From Diaphorobacter nitroreducens (lineage in GTDB: Bacteria > Pseudomonadota > Gammaproteobacteria > Burkholderiales > Burkholderiaceae_C): a stretch of 64,000 nucleotides of DNA. The notes beneath the pieces are model-generated. The model saw only the letters and a list, made by a program, of their open reading frames with translations. It was not told where the DNA came from and did not search any database. Location of the stretch: positions 372,001 through 436,000 of the forward strand of contig RJVL01000003.1 in the NCBI GenBank assembly GCA_003755025.1, written 5' to 3'. Every line of letters starts with the position of its first letter. Positions within the stretch are counted from its first letter, which is position 1. The position numbers and the translations under genes were made by a program. Below, one piece after another: positions 63,038-64,000 of the stretch.

Positions 63038-64000
63038 ATGCATTACGACATCGTGATCGTGGGGGGTGGGGCCGGCGGCCTGGAACTGGCTGCACGCCTG
63101 GGCCGCGCGCTGGGGCCGCGACAGGGGCGTGAGCGGGTGCTGCTGGTGGACCGCTTTGCGTTCCACATCTGGAAGCCCACGCTGCACGAAGTCGCGGCCG
63201 GGACGCTGGACGCCCATCAGGAGGGTCTGTCGTACCCCGTGCTCGCGCGGCGCAACCATTTCAGCTTCACCATGGGCGAACTGGCCGGGCTGGACGCCGC
63301 GCGCAAGACCATCGCCCTGGCCCCTCAGCGCAATGCACATGGCGAGGAGGTGGTGCCCGCGCGCACGCTGAGCTTCACGCGCCTGGTGCTGGCGCTGGGC
63401 AGCGGCTCCAACGCCTTTGGCACGCCGGGCATCGAACACGCCTATCTGCTGGAAAACGTGCGCGATGCACAGCGCTTTCATGCCGACTGGCTGAGCGCCT
63501 GCGCGCGGGCATCGTTCACGGACAAGCGCGCGCTGTCCATCGCCATCGTAGGCGCGGGCGCCACGGGGGTGGAGCTGTCTGCCGAGCTGCTGGAAGCCCA
63601 TGCAGAGCTGCTGGAGAGCCTGGGCAGCAGCCAGCGTTTTCGGCTGGACGTGACGCTGGTGGAGGCGGGCGACCGCATTCTGGGCGGCCTGCCCGAGCGC
63701 ATCTCTGCCCAGGCCGCCGTGGCCCTGCGCCGCAAGCAGGTGCGGGTGATGACGGGCACACGTGTGCTGGAGCTGCGCCCGGGCGTGCTGGTCACCTCGG
63801 CCGGAGAGATCGCGGCCGAGATGATGGTCTGGGCCGCGGGCATCAAGGCCGCGGACGCCAACGCCGCGCTGGGCCTGGAAGTGAACCGGCTCAACCAGTT
63901 CGTGGTGGACGAGCGGCTGCGCACCTCGGCCCCTGACGTGCTGGCCCTGGGCGACTGCGCGGCCTGCGTGTGGGACGGTGGCCGCATGGTCCCGGCACGC
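63038..64000 (+). CDS. NADH dehydrogenase (type II)-like FAD/NAD(P) oxidoreductase, partial
   Basis: 321 residues seen; the gene runs off the right edge. AGAAGG lies seven bases before the ATG at 63038. FAD motif DIVIVGGGAGGLELAARLGR, HEVAAGTLDAHQ, then the second Rossmann motif ALSIAIVGAGATGVELSAELLE for NADH, and APDVLALGDCAAC for FAD. Such enzymes pass electrons from NADH to quinone at the membrane without pumping protons. It is divergent from the catalase gene. Confidence 0.9.
   Translation, partial: MHYDIVIVGGGAGGLELAARLGRALGPRQGRERVLLVDRFAFHIWKPTLHEVAAGTLDAHQEGLSYPVLARRNHFSFTMGELAGLDAARKTIALAPQRNAHGEEVVPARTLSFTRLVLALGSGSNAFGTPGIEHAYLLENVRDAQRFHADWLSACARASFTDKRALSIAIVGAGATGVELSAELLEAHAELLESLGSSQRFRLDVTLVEAGDRILGGLPERISAQAAVALRRKQVRVMTGTRVLELRPGVLVTSAGEIAAEMMVWAAGIKAADANAALGLEVNRLNQFVVDERLRTSAPDVLALGDCAACVWDGGRMVPAR

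Overview
The window is GC-rich DNA from a betaproteobacterium, most likely a member of the Comamonadaceae (Acidovorax-like). The evidence is the gene arrangement (rsfS-rlmH-maf, cysB, lptFG/pepA/holC, gcvTHP behind a tandem glycine riboswitch), Bug/TTT and TRAP solute-binding proteins, and a roughly 50-bp imperfect-palindrome repeat scattered between genes. Coding density is high and no tRNA, rRNA, insertion sequence, phage or CRISPR array was seen. The first gene (HerA-like ATPase) and the last (NADH dehydrogenase-like flavoprotein) run off the window.

Layout. 1-5.96 kb: housekeeping genes yebC, purD, hemF, rsfS (with a long histone-H1-like tail), rlmH and maf. 5.98-16.04 kb: a complete heme d1/cytochrome cd1 nitrite reductase locus. 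A Crp/Fnr regulator (dnr-like) sits at one end, followed by nirN, nirJ, nirH, nirG, a fused nirD-L, nirF, nirC and nirS on the minus strand, with nirE divergent. Two Fnr/Dnr-type palindromes lie in the two promoter regions. The block stands between maf and rng, which are normally neighbours, so it looks like an insertion into a housekeeping array. 16.1-29.9 kb: rng, a methionine-type aminotransferase, cysB, cbiX, lptG/lptF divergent from pepA-holC, a branched-chain amino-acid binding protein, a 2-hydroxyacid dehydrogenase, a secreted low-complexity protein, a 2OG-Fe dioxygenase and a UspA protein. 30-36.6 kb: Bug-type binding protein, thiolase, short-chain dehydrogenase, RluA-type pseudouridine synthase, a hybrid sensor kinase and an FKBP isomerase.

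36.6-44.4 kb: the glycine cleavage operon gcvT-gcvH-gcvP under a tandem glycine riboswitch, directly after a DctPQM TRAP transporter operon. 44.7-51.2 kb: an Lrp/AsnC regulator, a TonB-dependent receptor divergent from an AraC regulator with a Fur-like box between them, and a three-gene ABC importer. 51.4-64 kb: ETF-ubiquinone oxidoreductase, a chemoreceptor, a two-component system next to a PAP2 phosphatase and a phosphoethanolamine transferase (probable lipid A modification module), an AhpD-like protein, a DTW-domain tRNA-modifying enzyme, and a catalase divergent from an NDH-2-like flavoprotein with an OxyR-like half-site between them.

How the genes fit together: the nir block should give the cell periplasmic nitrite respiration to nitric oxide, with NirE starting and NirDL/G/H, NirJ, NirF and NirN completing heme d1 for NirS. 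No nitric oxide reductase is present here. No wholly novel multi-gene system was recognised. The most unusual items are the RsfS tail, the modified Dnr regulator with a possibly leaderless transcript, the dispersed repeat that supplies the translation start of maf, the repeat-derived N-terminus of NirN, and the extra hairpin inside the glycine riboswitch linker.
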